Positions 29,989 through 41,400 of a stretch of 64,000 nucleotides of DNA are shown piece by piece. Every line of letters starts with the position of its first letter. Position 1 is the first letter of the stretch. Position numbers and translations under genes: made by a program. This DNA is from Candidatus Thioglobus perditus (GTDB taxonomy: Bacteria > Pseudomonadota > Gammaproteobacteria > PS1 > Pseudothioglobaceae), in NCBI GenBank assembly GCA_002909145.1, contig PNQY01000062.1:62001-126000 (forward strand), in the 5' to 3' direction. Below the pieces are notes generated by a model. It searched no databases and had not been told where the DNA came from. It was given only the letters and a program-made list of their open reading frames with translations.

Positions 29989-31355
29989 AAATCTTAATTT
30001 TAGGTGCTGGGCAGGTTGGTTCTACTTTGGCAAAATACTTAAGTTCTGATAATGAAAATAACATAACTGTTATTGATAAAGACGATTCTAATTTATTAGC
30101 ATTGCAACGTCATTTAGACATTAAGACCATTAGTGGTCATGCTTCATATCCAAATATTTTAGAAGATGCAGGTATTAAAAATACGGATATGCTTATTGCA
30201 GTTACCAACTCCGATGAGAGTAATATGTTGGCTTGTCAAATGGCACACACCTTGTACCAAGTTGATAAGAAAGTAGCGCGAGTGCGTACTGCAGAATATT
30301 TACACAGAAAAGAGCTGTTCTCAGATGATGCAATTCCAATTGATTTTGTTATTACTCCAGAAGGGCTTGTTACTAATTATATAAAAAGAGTGGTTGAGGA
30401 GCCCGGAGCTGAACAGGTTTTTGAGTTTGAAAACGGCTTGGTGCAGTTGGTAGAAACTAGAGCATATGCCGGAACTCCAATTGTTGGGCATCCTATTAAA
30501 GACTTGCATGAGCACTTGCCAAAGACTCGAATGCGTATTGTTAGTTTGTATAGAAATGGTAGGGCTATCCCAGCATACGGGGATACAGTGATTCGTGATG
30601 GTGACCGCGTTTATTTTGTTACTAAAAAAGAAAGTGTTTCTAAGGTTATTAAGGAGTTTAGGCGTCTAGATAAAGTTTATAGAAATATCATAATTGCCGG
30701 TGGTGGGCGTATTGGCCTTGATTTGGCTAAGTTTTTAGAGAAAAATCATCGAGTTAGAATAATCGAGCTAAATAAAAAACGTGTTGTTGAAATTGCTGAT
30801 CAGCTTGAAGATGCTTTAGTGTTGTGTGGTAATGCATCCGATGAGGAGTTATTGTTAGAAGAGGGTATTGAAAATACAGATTTATTCTTGGCGCTTACAG
30901 ATTCTGATGAAATCAATGTTATTGTATCAATTTTAGCCAAACGCTTAGGCGCACACAAAACCGTTGCTTTAGTTAAGCGCAATGTTTATGAAGATCTTGC
31001 CGAGCAGAGTGAAGATGTAGATATGGTGGTTTCTCCTGACCAAATTACTGCTAGTGGTATTTTGGCGCATATTCGTAAAGGTGATACTATGATGGTGCAT
31101 TCATTGCGTCAAGGTAAATCTGAGGCAATTGAAATAATTGTGCATGGTGATAGAGAGCACTCAGATGTGGTGGGCAGAACCGTAGAAGAAATCAACCTAC
31201 CAACTGGAGTTGTGGTTGGCTCAGTGGTTAGAAACAATGAAGTTATTATGGGGTCACGTACACTTGTTATAGAAGAGGGCGACCATGTATTGTTAGTACT
31301 TACAGATGTAGATAGAATTCATACAGTTGAGGCATTGTTTGCCGAAAATGAGTAA
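29985..31355 (+). CDS. trkA: Trk potassium uptake regulatory protein TrkA
   Basis: 456 residues; cytoplasmic NAD-binding ring subunit that gates TrkH. Two tandem RCK units are visible, each with a Rossmann glycine motif (ILGAGQVGSTLAKYL at 4-18; IIAGGGRIGLDLAKFL near 236) and a C-terminal TrkA_C part. Normal full length. Start overlaps the response regulator stop; six bases separate it from trkH. Confidence 0.95.
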   Translation: MKILILGAGQVGSTLAKYLSSDNENNITVIDKDDSNLLALQRHLDIKTISGHASYPNILEDAGIKNTDMLIAVTNSDESNMLACQMAHTLYQVDKKVARVRTAEYLHRKELFSDDAIPIDFVITPEGLVTNYIKRVVEEPGAEQVFEFENGLVQLVETRAYAGTPIVGHPIKDLHEHLPKTRMRIVSLYRNGRAIPAYGDTVIRDGDRVYFVTKKESVSKVIKEFRRLDKVYRNIIIAGGGRIGLDLAKFLEKNHRVRIIELNKKRVVEIADQLEDALVLCGNASDEELLLEEGIENTDLFLALTDSDEINVIVSILAKRLGAHKTVALVKRNVYEDLAEQSEDVDMVVSPDQITASGILAHIRKGDTMMVHSLRQGKSEAIEIIVHGDREHSDVVGRTVEEINLPTGVVVGSVVRNNEVIMGSRTLVIEEGDHVLLVLTDVDRIHTVEALFAENE

Positions 31356-31361
31356 ATAATT

Positions 31362-32810
31362 ATGCAGTTTAGTATAGTATTCAAAACTATTGGATTATTG
31401 TTAATGGTGTTTAGCTTGACGCAATTACCGCCAGTAATTGTTGATTTTATTTATGCTCAAAATGAATACAAATCTTTTGTTACAGCATTTACTCTTACTT
31501 TAATTAGCGGATTCATTTTATGGGTTCCCTTTAGAAAATCAAAAAAAGACTTTAGAATTCGCGAAGGGGTTTTAGTTGTTGTTAGTTTTTGGTTTGTATT
31601 ATCAATATTTGCTACCACGCCGTTTTTACTTTCTACATCACTTAGTATGTCGTTTAGTGATGCATTTTTTGAGTCAATGTCAGGTCTTACTACTACTGGT
31701 GCAACAGTATTGTCTGGACTAGATGATCTACCTAAGGCGATTTTATATTATCGTCAACAGCTGCAGTGGCTTGGGGGAATGGGTATTATTGTTTTGGCTG
31801 TTGCTATTTTGCCAATGCTTGGAGTTGGTGGTATGGAGCTTTACCATGCTGAATCTAGTGGTATATCTAAAGATAGATTAACTCCAAAGCTTACCCAGAC
31901 TGCAAAAGCGCTATGGAAGATATATATCAGCTTTACTATAATCTGTGCTATTGGTTATTATCTCGCCGGAATGGATTGGTTTGATGCTATTGGCCATAGT
32001 TACTCTACTGTTGCTATCGGGGGTTTTTCTACCCATGATGCATCAATTGGCTATTTTGACTCTGTAGCAATTGAATCGGTGGCAATTATATTTATGCTTC
32101 TTGCTGGTATTAATTTTTCCCTGCATTTTTTTGTATGGCAAAAGAAGAACGTCTTTACTTATACTCAAGATTCAGAGTTTAAAGCTTATATATTTGTTTT
32201 AATTGCATCTATAGCCCTGGTTTCTATTTATTTGTTTAATAGTGGATACTATCAAAGTGCAGACGATGCATTTAGATTTGGAATTTTTCAAAGCGTATCA
32301 ATAGCAACAACTACTGGATTTGCATCTACTAATTTCTCGTTGTGGCCATTAATATTGCCAGTGCTTTTGATTTTTTCTAGTTTTGTTGGTGCTTGTGCTG
32401 GGTCTACTGGTGGTGGCATTAAGGTGGTTAGAATGTTACTGATGTTTAAATTAGCAATGAAGGAAATTAAAAAGTTTATTCATCCTAATGCTCAGATTAA
32501 CATTAAACTTAATCAAAAAAGTGTGTCTGAGGCCGTATTAGTTTCAGTTTGGGGCTTCTTTTCTTTGTATGTGGTAGCGTTCGTTATTATTATGATTGCA
32601 TTAATGTTTACTGGGCTTGATCAAGTAACTGCATTTTCTGCAACAGCTGCCTCAATTAATAATCTTGGCCCAGGTCTGGGAGATGTTGCGGCTAATTATG
32701 GCGGCATTAGCGATGCATCAAAGTGGACTTTAAGCTTCTCGATGTTATTAGGTCGCTTAGAAATATTAACGCTAATGGTTTTGTTGCATAAGGCCTTTTG
32801 GCGTTTTTAA
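31362..32810 (+). CDS. trkH: Trk potassium transporter TrkH
   Basis: 482-residue K+ channel-like inner-membrane protein with about ten helices and four selectivity-filter loops, seen as MSGLTTTGATV, VAIGGFSTHD, TTTGFASTNF and AASINNLGPG. GACAGSTGGGIKVVR after the third loop is typical. Works with TrkA for potassium uptake. Ends 11 bases from the convergent dinG. Confidence 0.95.
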   Translation: MQFSIVFKTIGLLLMVFSLTQLPPVIVDFIYAQNEYKSFVTAFTLTLISGFILWVPFRKSKKDFRIREGVLVVVSFWFVLSIFATTPFLLSTSLSMSFSDAFFESMSGLTTTGATVLSGLDDLPKAILYYRQQLQWLGGMGIIVLAVAILPMLGVGGMELYHAESSGISKDRLTPKLTQTAKALWKIYISFTIICAIGYYLAGMDWFDAIGHSYSTVAIGGFSTHDASIGYFDSVAIESVAIIFMLLAGINFSLHFFVWQKKNVFTYTQDSEFKAYIFVLIASIALVSIYLFNSGYYQSADDAFRFGIFQSVSIATTTGFASTNFSLWPLILPVLLIFSSFVGACAGSTGGGIKVVRMLLMFKLAMKEIKKFIHPNAQINIKLNQKSVSEAVLVSVWGFFSLYVVAFVIIMIALMFTGLDQVTAFSATAASINNLGPGLGDVAANYGGISDASKWTLSFSMLLGRLEILTLMVLLHKAFWRF

Positions 32811-32821
32811 TTAAAAAGACT

Positions 32822-34882
32822 CTATCTTTCAATAACAATATTGTAGCCGGGCAGAGCACTCAAAAGCTGTTTGCCATAAAATTTGGTCACCAATCGATTG
32901 TCAAAAATAGTAATTCTTCCATTATCAGTTTCGGTGCGAATTAGTCTTCCACATGCCTGAATTAATCTAAGCGAAGCATCTGGAAGTGATATTTCCATAA
33001 ATGGGTTGCGGTTTTGTAATTCTAGGTATTGTGCTAGAGTTTTATCAATTGGTGATGTTGGCACGCTAAAACGTAGTTTGGCAATTATTACATGAGTTAG
33101 ATTATCGCCTTTAAGATCAACCCCTTCAGCAAAACTATCAAGTCCAAAAATTACACTGCCTTTTCCTTGTTTGCGCAATTTTTTGTGTTTTTTTAATATT
33201 AGTTTTTTGGAAAATTCCCCTTGTACAAATAAATCACATCCAAGTTTTCCATCTACCAAATCAGCAACCATCTGCATTTGTTTATTTGAGGCAAATAGCA
33301 CCAGTGTTCCTGTGTTTGGATCTATACGTTTTAGAAGTTGTGAGCCAACTTCTTGAGTGTGTTCATACACTTGAGTTGGGTTTGATCTGAATTTTGCAAT
33401 TATAAAATCAACCTTACTATGGTCAAAGGGTGACGGAAGGCGTAGATATTGGTTTTCATTTTTGATCAATCCTAGCTGCTGATTAAGTCTAGCAAAACTA
33501 CCAAGCGATGATAGGGTTGCAGAGGTAAGCACAACACCTTCCGCTTTTGACCAAATAAGGCTGTCTAGATTTTTGGAAATATCAGTTTGCGCACTATTAA
33601 AAATATAGTTAATTTTTTTGTTAGCTAGTTTAGTTTTTTCGATCCAGCGAGAATATGGAGCTTGACTATTCTCATCTGTTTGTAGCATTGATGAAAATAA
33701 TGCAGTAATAGATAGTAGGTGTTGCTCGCACTCGCCACTTGCATTATTTAATGGCTCGGCTATAGTTTTATCTACTACTTTTATTTTTAAATAGTCAGAC
33801 CATGATTGTTTTAATGTTTCAAATTTAGTCTGAATTGAGGTAATTGCGTTTAGTAGGTTTTTAGATACTAATTTCATTTCATTATCAACCTCTCCCTGTT
33901 CAAACAAGTGTGTATCTTCATCAAACTCTAGAGGTTTTAATAATTGAATTAAATCATTCAGGTAATCATCAATTTGTTTAATATTAATATCTATTAAATC
34001 TTGCTTAGTGATTTTACAAAGCTGTTCACTCACGCCTTTAGTTTGCCTTATGCTGGTTTTAATGTATTCAGTGCTAGTACTAAGCGAGAAGTGTGACAAT
34101 GCCTTAGCATTTAGGTGATGCGCTTCATCAAAAATAAATATAGATTCATCAACATCAGGAAGAACAGTGTTTCCAGTTGAAAGATCTGCCAAAATCAGGT
34201 CATGATTGGCAATAATAACATCGGCTCTAGTTATCTGTTTGCGCGCCTTAAAAAAAGCGCAGTCATCATAGAATTCACAACTTTTTGCACTACAAGTGAA
34301 TCTATTGCAAGACACTTTTTGCCATATGGATGAATCAGGGGTGGTAATTAAATCATCAATTTCACCGTTCCACTTTTTATCTGAGTAGTCTTGCAACATT
34401 TCAGTTATTTGTTCTAGTTGGTGTTTTCCTGGCGGTACGTCCCACATTAGTGCTGAGTCAAATAGTGAATCTGTGCTAGCATTATCCTCAGCTAAATTAA
34501 TAAGGTTGCGAATACACACATATCTAGAGCGACCCTTAACCAAAGCGTACTTAAAATCAACCTGGCAATATTTTTGCGTCTCAACAATGTCTTTGTTAAG
34601 TAGTTGCTCCTGCAAAGCAACGTTTGCACTGGATACTACAAGTTTCTTCTTACTGTTTTTGGCAATAGGAATAGCACTTAAAAGATATGCAAAGGTTTTT
34701 CCTGTGCCAGTTGGGGCTTCAACACATAGGATTTTGTTACTATTTTCATATTCTCCAGTTAAAGTCTTGGAGATCTCAGCTATCATCTTATTTTGCGCAT
34801 TACGAACTATAAATCCATCCATGCCTATTTTTAGCGCATTGAATGATTCGCGTATTTGAGCTTTAAGCTCTGAAGATAGCAT
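32822..34882 (-). CDS. dinG: ATP-dependent DNA helicase DinG-like
   Basis: 686-residue superfamily 2 helicase of the XPD/DinG type. Walker A in EAPTGTGKTFAY (about 55-66), DEAH box in IFDEAHHLNA, and between them four cysteines (YVCIRN, RFTCSAKSCEFYDDC) that should bind a 4Fe-4S cluster. Motif VI is ACGRLIRTETDNG near the C-terminus. DinG unwinds R-loops and D-loops at stalled forks. The YoaA paralogue has the same parts, so dinG versus yoaA is not settled. Third gene after rlmE and ispB. Confidence 0.82.
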   Translation of the reverse strand: MLSSELKAQIRESFNALKIGMDGFIVRNAQNKMIAEISKTLTGEYENSNKILCVEAPTGTGKTFAYLLSAIPIAKNSKKKLVVSSANVALQEQLLNKDIVETQKYCQVDFKYALVKGRSRYVCIRNLINLAEDNASTDSLFDSALMWDVPPGKHQLEQITEMLQDYSDKKWNGEIDDLITTPDSSIWQKVSCNRFTCSAKSCEFYDDCAFFKARKQITRADVIIANHDLILADLSTGNTVLPDVDESIFIFDEAHHLNAKALSHFSLSTSTEYIKTSIRQTKGVSEQLCKITKQDLIDINIKQIDDYLNDLIQLLKPLEFDEDTHLFEQGEVDNEMKLVSKNLLNAITSIQTKFETLKQSWSDYLKIKVVDKTIAEPLNNASGECEQHLLSITALFSSMLQTDENSQAPYSRWIEKTKLANKKINYIFNSAQTDISKNLDSLIWSKAEGVVLTSATLSSLGSFARLNQQLGLIKNENQYLRLPSPFDHSKVDFIIAKFRSNPTQVYEHTQEVGSQLLKRIDPNTGTLVLFASNKQMQMVADLVDGKLGCDLFVQGEFSKKLILKKHKKLRKQGKGSVIFGLDSFAEGVDLKGDNLTHVIIAKLRFSVPTSPIDKTLAQYLELQNRNPFMEISLPDASLRLIQACGRLIRTETDNGRITIFDNRLVTKFYGKQLLSALPGYNIVIER

Positions 34883-34902
34883 TGAGGTTTTTTTTAAAAT
34901 AC

Positions 34903-35874
34903 TTAATATTTACGTTTTAAAGATAGGTCGCACAATAAAATAAGTGCATCTTTGTATTCAGAGTCAGGCATTAAATTCAAAGACTGCTTTGCAAGCTGTG
35001 CAGACTCTTGTGCTTTTGAGTTTGTATAGTCAAAAGCCTTGACTTTATTAAGAATATCTATAACTTGCGAGATATTGGAATTATCAGCATTATTGATTGC
35101 GTCTTCAAGTATTTGTTTCTCAGCACCAGATGTATTTTCCAGTGCATAAATCATTGGCAAGGTGGTTTTGCCTTCAGCCAGATCATCACCCACTTCTTTT
35201 CCCATAGTTTGAGCATCTGATTGGTAATCAAGCACATCATCAATAATTTGAAATGCATTACCTAGGTGCAGACCATAGTTTTTTAATGCTAACTCTTCTT
35301 CGGCATTAACTGCTGATAAAACCCCACCAATTTGTGTTGCAGCTTGGAATAGTACGGCAGTTTTTCTCTCAATAACCTGATAATACTCTTCTTTAGTTAA
35401 GTTAGAATTTTGGCAGTTTAGCAGCTGCAACACCTCACCTTGAGCAATTTCATTTGTGGCTTTTGCTAATATTTTCATAATATCCATCGAGCCTGGTTTG
35501 ACCATCATCTCAAATGCTCGTGAATAAAGAAAATCTCCAACTAGTACACTAGGAGCATTACCCCATACTTCATTGGCAGTATTCTTGCCTCTACGGGTAG
35601 CTGATTCATCAACAATGTCATCGTGCAAAAGAGTGGCAGTATGAATTAGTTCAATCACTGCCGCCATTAGATGGTGATACTCACCCTTGTATCCAGTTGC
35701 GCGCGCACAAAGAAGCAATAGTAGTGGGCGTAGTCGTTTACCACCGGCACCAATGATGTAGTTACTCATTTGATTAATAAGTGCAACGTCAGAGCTAAGG
35801 TGATCTATTAATACCTGATCAGTTTTCTCTAAGTCTGATTTAATTAAGGCTTGAATATCATCAAAATTTTGCAT
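34903..35874 (-). CDS. ispB: Octaprenyl diphosphate synthase
   Basis: 323-residue trans-prenyltransferase building the long side chain of ubiquinone (or menaquinone). The two Asp-rich motifs are DDIVDESATRRG and DDVLD, with GGKRLRPLLLLL upstream. Chain length cannot be read directly, but the sequence follows the IspB pattern of gammaproteobacteria. Lies between rlmE and dinG on the minus strand. The MEP genes dxs and ispG elsewhere in the window supply its precursors. Confidence 0.9.
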   Translation of the reverse strand: MQNFDDIQALIKSDLEKTDQVLIDHLSSDVALINQMSNYIIGAGGKRLRPLLLLLCARATGYKGEYHHLMAAVIELIHTATLLHDDIVDESATRRGKNTANEVWGNAPSVLVGDFLYSRAFEMMVKPGSMDIMKILAKATNEIAQGEVLQLLNCQNSNLTKEEYYQVIERKTAVLFQAATQIGGVLSAVNAEEELALKNYGLHLGNAFQIIDDVLDYQSDAQTMGKEVGDDLAEGKTTLPMIYALENTSGAEKQILEDAINNADNSNISQVIDILNKVKAFDYTNSKAQESAQLAKQSLNLMPDSEYKDALILLCDLSLKRKY

Positions 35875-35878
35875 GGCG

Positions 35879-36496
35879 CTATTTTAAACCATTAGCTAGC
35901 AAATATACTTCTTTAGATCTTGCTCTAGAGGCTTTTGGTTTTCGAATAATAACTTTTTTGAAAGACGCCCTGCAAGATTTAACATACTCATCAAAACCAG
36001 CACCTTGAAAGACTTTAATAAAAAAATATCCATCTTTTGCTAAGGTTTTAATCGCCATATCTAGCGCCAAATCACACAAATACATTGATTTTGGAATATC
36101 AACAGATAGTTGTCCACTCATATTGGGGGCCATATCACTTAGTACCACGTCTATTTTTTTACCGGCAGTTAGAGCAAGTAATTTCTCGTAAACACTGTCT
36201 TCAGTAAAGTCACCACAAAGAAAATCAACATCATCAAGTGGCTCGATATCTAAAATATCACTAGCAATAACCTGTCCAGACTTGCCAACAATTTTTTTAG
36301 CTACCTGACTCCATCCTCCGGGGGCAGCACCCAAATCTAAAATCTTATCTCCTGATTTAATGAATTTATCTTTATCAACAACCTCTGTAAGCTTGTATAC
36401 AGCACGTGAACGATATCCTTCTTTTTGTGATTTTTTTACATATTCATCGTTTAGATGTTCATTCATCCAACGACTAGATGAGCCTTTCTTAGACAT
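35879..36496 (-). CDS. rlmE: 23S rRNA 2'-O-ribose U2552 methyltransferase
   Basis: 205 residues; also called FtsJ/RrmJ. Heat-shock-linked methylation of U2552 in the ribosomal A loop. SAM motif [13 protein letters not shown] and [12 protein letters not shown] are typical, and Lys in YKL (N-terminal), Asp in SDMAPN, Lys in FIKVFQG and Glu in SKEVYLL form the K-D-K-E catalytic set. Start taken at ATG 36496 ([14 protein letters not shown]); the upstream ATG at 36508 adds four unlikely residues. First gene of rlmE-ispB-dinG, divergent from typA. Confidence 0.94.
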   Translation of the reverse strand: MSKKGSSSRWMNEHLNDEYVKKSQKEGYRSRAVYKLTEVVDKDKFIKSGDKILDLGAAPGGWSQVAKKIVGKSGQVIASDILDIEPLDDVDFLCGDFTEDSVYEKLLALTAGKKIDVVLSDMAPNMSGQLSVDIPKSMYLCDLALDMAIKTLAKDGYFFIKVFQGAGFDEYVKSCRASFKKVIIRKPKASRARSKEVYLLANGLK

Positions 36497-36576
36497 ACAA
36501 TCGCACATTAATAATTTCTAATATTATATTGAACTTAGGGGATAATAGTGTCTTTTTCGTAACAGCCCACCTTAGT

Positions 36577-38394
36577 ATGGATACTAAATTAAGAAATATT
36601 GCTATTATTGCTCACGTTGATCACGGCAAAACCACCCTGGTCGATAAATTACTAGAGCAATCGCAAACTTTTGATGATCGTTTTGAGTCAACCGATAGAA
36701 TGATGGATTCTAACGATCTTGAAAAAGAACGTGGGATTACCATTAGTTCAAAAAATACAGCAATTAAATGGAACGACTACCGTATTAATATTGTAGACAC
36801 TCCAGGACACGCTGATTTTGGCGGAGAGGTTGAACGCGTACTTTCAATGGTGGACAGTGTATTGTTATTGGTAGACGCACAAGAGGGCCCAATGCCGCAA
36901 ACGCGTTTTGTAACTAAAAAAGCCTTTGATCAAGGTCTTAATCCGATTGTAGTTATTAATAAAATTGATAAGGATGCCGCTCGACCTGATTGGGTAATTG
37001 ACCAGGTATTTGATTTATTTGACCAGCTTGGTGCTACTGATGAGCAGCTAGATTTTCCTATTATTTATGCATCGAGCATTAATGGTTACGCCTCACTTGA
37101 AGATGATGTACGTGAAGGTGATATGACACCAATGTTTGAAACTATTGTTGATAAAGTTGAAGCTCCAGATGTAGATATAGATGCACCATTGCAAATGCAA
37201 ATAACTGCACTAGATTACTCATCATTTGTTGGTGCGATTGGTGTTGGTCGTATTACTCGTGGAACTATAAAGAAAAATATGCAGGTGGTTGTGGTAGATA
37301 GCAACGGCAATCAGCGTAAGGCAAAAATTGCACAACTGATGGGCTTTATGGGTCTTGATAAGGTTGAGGCTAATAGTGCTGATGCTGGTGATATTGTTGC
37401 AATTACTGGAATTGAAGGCATATCCATTTCTGATACAATTTGTGATCCTGAGACAGTTGAAGCTCTACCACCATTGAGTGTTGATGAACCAACAGTGTCT
37501 ATGGCGTTCCGTGTAAATGATTCCCCATTTGCAGGTCTTGATGGTAAATATATTACCTCTAGAAATATTAGTGATAGACTGGACAAGGAGCTTATTTACA
37601 ATGTAGCTCTTAGGGTTGAAAATACTGAAGATCCTTCTGAATTTGTTGTCTCTGGCCGTGGTGAATTACATTTATCAGTACTTATTGAAACTATGCGTCG
37701 TGAAGGTTTTGAGCTTGCAGTAGGCAGACCTCAGGTTATCTTAAGAGAGATTGATGGCGTTGTTTGTGAGCCGTTTGAGGATTTAAGTGTGGATGTTGAA
37801 ACTCAACATCAAGGCACAGTTATGGAAAAACTTGGTGAGCGTAAGGCTGAGCTTACTAATATGACCCCTGATGGCAATGGCAGAGTTAAGCTTGACTTTA
37901 ATATTCCAGCACGTGGTCTCATCGGCTTTAGAACTGAGTTTTTAACAGCTACAACTGGTACCGGTTTAATGAACTCAACATTTGATGCTTATAAGCCACA
38001 AAAACCAGGTGAAATTGGGCAAAGATCTAATGGTTCATTGATTTCTATGAATCAAGGTCAAGCTGTTGCATATGCAATCTTTAACTTGCAAAAAAGTGGA
38101 AAATTCTTTGTTGAGCATAATACTGATGTATATGAAGGTATGGTGGTTGGAATTCATACTCGAGATAAAGATTTAGTGGTTAATGTAATGAAAGGTAAGC
38201 AATTAACCAACGTACGTGCATCTGGTACAGATGAGGCGGTTGTATTAACTCCAGCAATTAAGCTAGATTTAGAGCAGGCGTTAGAATTTATTGATGATGA
38301 TGAATTGGTAGAGGTAACGCCAAACAATATCCGTATCCGTAAACGTTTGCTTACTGAAAATGAACGTAAAAGAGCGCGCAACAACACTAAGTAG
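36577..38394 (+). CDS. typA: GTP-binding protein TypA/BipA
   Basis: 605-residue translational GTPase related to EF-G, needed for ribosome assembly and growth at low temperature or under stress. G1 motif AHVDHGKTT near the N-terminus, [14 protein letters not shown] (G3), [10 protein letters not shown] (G4), followed by beta-barrel, EF-G-like domains and the TypA-specific C-terminal domain. The start is ATG 36577 ([10 protein letters not shown]); the frame is open back to 36529 but that stretch is not conserved. Length matches E. coli (607). Confidence 0.96.
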   Translation: MDTKLRNIAIIAHVDHGKTTLVDKLLEQSQTFDDRFESTDRMMDSNDLEKERGITISSKNTAIKWNDYRINIVDTPGHADFGGEVERVLSMVDSVLLLVDAQEGPMPQTRFVTKKAFDQGLNPIVVINKIDKDAARPDWVIDQVFDLFDQLGATDEQLDFPIIYASSINGYASLEDDVREGDMTPMFETIVDKVEAPDVDIDAPLQMQITALDYSSFVGAIGVGRITRGTIKKNMQVVVVDSNGNQRKAKIAQLMGFMGLDKVEANSADAGDIVAITGIEGISISDTICDPETVEALPPLSVDEPTVSMAFRVNDSPFAGLDGKYITSRNISDRLDKELIYNVALRVENTEDPSEFVVSGRGELHLSVLIETMRREGFELAVGRPQVILREIDGVVCEPFEDLSVDVETQHQGTVMEKLGERKAELTNMTPDGNGRVKLDFNIPARGLIGFRTEFLTATTGTGLMNSTFDAYKPQKPGEIGQRSNGSLISMNQGQAVAYAIFNLQKSGKFFVEHNTDVYEGMVVGIHTRDKDLVVNVMKGKQLTNVRASGTDEAVVLTPAIKLDLEQALEFIDDDELVEVTPNNIRIRKRLLTENERKRARNNTK

Positions 38395-38449
38395 TTTTTA
38401 GTTAAAATTCCAATACTTGATTTTTTGAGTTTTGGTATACTTTTGAGCT

Positions 38450-41400
38450 ATGAATAGTATTCTTAATTTCTTAGTTCGTCAGAAAAAACTGGCGTTGGTT
38501 TTCACTATTAGTGTTATAGCTGTTGGAATGATAGTTCTTAATGGCATCCAGAGAGATCAATTTCCAGAAGTTGATTTTGAAATTATGGCTATTGTTACTA
38601 ACTACCCTGGGGCTTCCCCAGAGGATGTTGAGCAAAACGTTACCAATCCAATTGAGGATGAGCTTAGTAACATCTCTGGTATAGATAAATTTACCTCGGT
38701 ATCAAGATCTGGAACGTCTTCTATAATAGTATCTTTATCACAGGACACTAGCGACATATCAGAGTTAAAGCAAGAAATTCGTAATGCGGTTAATCGTATT
38801 AAATCTCTGCCTAAAGAGGTTGTTGATTTGCCCAGAGTGGTTGATCAAAAAACTTCAAAAAAGAGCATATTAAAGATCAGCATTGGTAGCGAAAATGTTG
38901 ATTACGCATCTCTTCGAGATATTGTTGACAATATTGCCAATTCCATTGAATTAGTGGATGGGGTTTCAGAGGTTATTAAGCAGGGATATCTAGATAAAGA
39001 AATTCAAGTGAAAATTAATCCAAAAAAACTCTATTTGCACAAGCTTTCATTGCCACAAGTCATGGAGGCGATTAACAAGCGTAATAATCGTTATACGGTT
39101 GGTAGTAACAACAACAACAAAGATGAGAAAACTATTGTTGTACTTTCTAAGTTCGGGCAAGCCGATGACGTTGGTAATGTTATTATTAAATCAACCTTTA
39201 AAGGTCCAATAATTAGATTAAAAGATATAGCAACTATTTACTCTGGAACAGTCGAACAAAGTTCAATTGTTCGTGTTAATGGCAAGAAAGGTTTTATATT
39301 GAAAGTCAAAAAACAAGAGCAGGCAGATGTAATAAAAACTGTTGATTTAGTTAAAGAAAAGATGCTTGAAATTAATGATAAATATGAAAATACATTGCAA
39401 ATTTTCTATTCATCTGATATGTCTAAGTATGTTCGCAATCGACTTAATATTGTGACTAATAATGGCATGATGGGGTTATTCTTGGTGTTGATTGTATTAG
39501 GTCTGTTCTTATCTTTTAAGACTGCATTTTGGGTTTCTATTAGTTTGCCTGTGAGTCTTTTAGGTACGGTGGCTTTGTTGGGTGCAACAGGAGAAACAAT
39601 TAATCTAGTTTCACTCGCAGCAATGATTTTGGTTCTGGGAATAGTTGTGGATGATTCAATTATTGTTGCTGAGAGTATTCATCACTACAAACAGATTGGC
39701 AAAGATAATTATGACTCAGTAGTTCATGGATTTAAAAGAGTAATAATGCCGGTGGTAACTACTATCCTAACTACAGTATTAGCTTTTTCATCAATGTTTC
39801 TGATGGATGGCACCATGGGCAAGTTTATATATACCATTCCTTTGGTTGTTATTTTTGCCTTATCTTTGTCATTTTTAGAGGTCTCAATAGCTCTTCCTGC
39901 ACACCTTGCAGGTGGGGCTAAAGAGGAAAAGTCTAGAAACTGGTTTAATTATTTTGAGAAGAAGTTTGAAATATTTTTAACAAGAGTGCTTAAATTGCGT
40001 TATTTGGTGGTTGCAATATTTACCTTGGCGTTAATTTTGTCACTTTATTTTGCTAAAACCCAAATGAAGTTTGTATTGTTTCCAGCTATTGGAGTTGATA
40101 CCATAAGTGCAAGGCTAGAAATGGGTGTTGGATCATCCCTTGTAAATACTGAGGTAAAAGCTGAAGAGGTAGAAAGATTAATAACTAGAGTTGTAGGTGG
40201 TGACTTGGTTTCAGTTACTACCGATGTAGGTAAATACTTTACTCACAAGGCCAAGTTTATTATTGAGCTTGAGCCATCTAGTAATAGAGAGAGTGACTCT
40301 AAAACCATACTTAAAAAACTTAAACTTAATGCTGAGGAGATTTCTGGAATTAGTAAATTAAAATTTTCTGTAAATCGTCCAGGTCCTCCACAGGGAGAAG
40401 ATGTAGAGATAAATTTAGTAGGTGAAAGTGATATTGAGATAGCACAAGCCAGTAACAAATTAGAGAAAATACTTCTATCAATAGATGGCGTTGATAATGT
40501 TAATCGTGATGATGATCCTGGAAAAAATCGTCTTGAAGTGACACTTGATTATGAAAAAATGGCCAGACTTGGGATAGACCAATCGGTTCTTAATCAATAT
40601 TTACGTGCAGCCTTTACTGGTATTGATGTAACTAATATACGCGAGGGTCAAAACGATATTAATTTCAGAATATATTTGGGCGACAATAATAATTCAGAAG
40701 ATTTTATTAAGTCAATAGAAGTTGTTAATCAACAAGGTCAAATGGTCCCAATTACCAATTTTGCTAGTATTAAGCCAATCGTTGGGGAGCCAAATTTTAA
40801 TCATTACAACGCCCTTAGATCAACTACACTGAGTGCAAGTGTCGATGATGAAATAACCTCTACTCAAGAGGTTATGAAAAGCGCCCTTGAACAACTTGAC
40901 CTTAATAACAACTTTCCTAGTGTAAGAGCAATAAGTGAGGGCGGTGCTAAAGAGACTATGGAGTCTATGGATAGCTTTATGCAGGCATTTGTAATGGCTA
41001 TATTTGGTATATTTTTATTACTAGTGCTTTTATTCAATTCATATACCCAGCCACTACTTATATTAAGTGCCATTCCGTTTTCAGTTATTGGTGTTATTTG
41101 GGCATTCTTCCTGCATGGAGAAACCCTAAGTTTCTTTGCTATCCTGGGGACTCTAGCCCTAGTTGGGGTAATTGTTAATGACTCACTGGTTATGGTGTCG
41201 CACCTAAATTATTTGAAAGATAAGGCTTTAGAGAGATTAGGTTTGTATGAGTGGATTGTCCAAGGCGCCAAAGACAGATTAAGGGCTGTTGTGCTTACTA
41301 GTTTAACAACTTTGGCTGGAATTATTCCATTGGCTTATGGCATTGGAGGTACAGACTATATACTACAGCCTATGGCTCTATCTCTTGGATATGGCCTGCT

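Noticed and set aside
38417-38441. TTGATT and TATACT as the promoter of the RND pump
   Set aside because: The spacer is only 13 bases, too short for a sigma-70 promoter.
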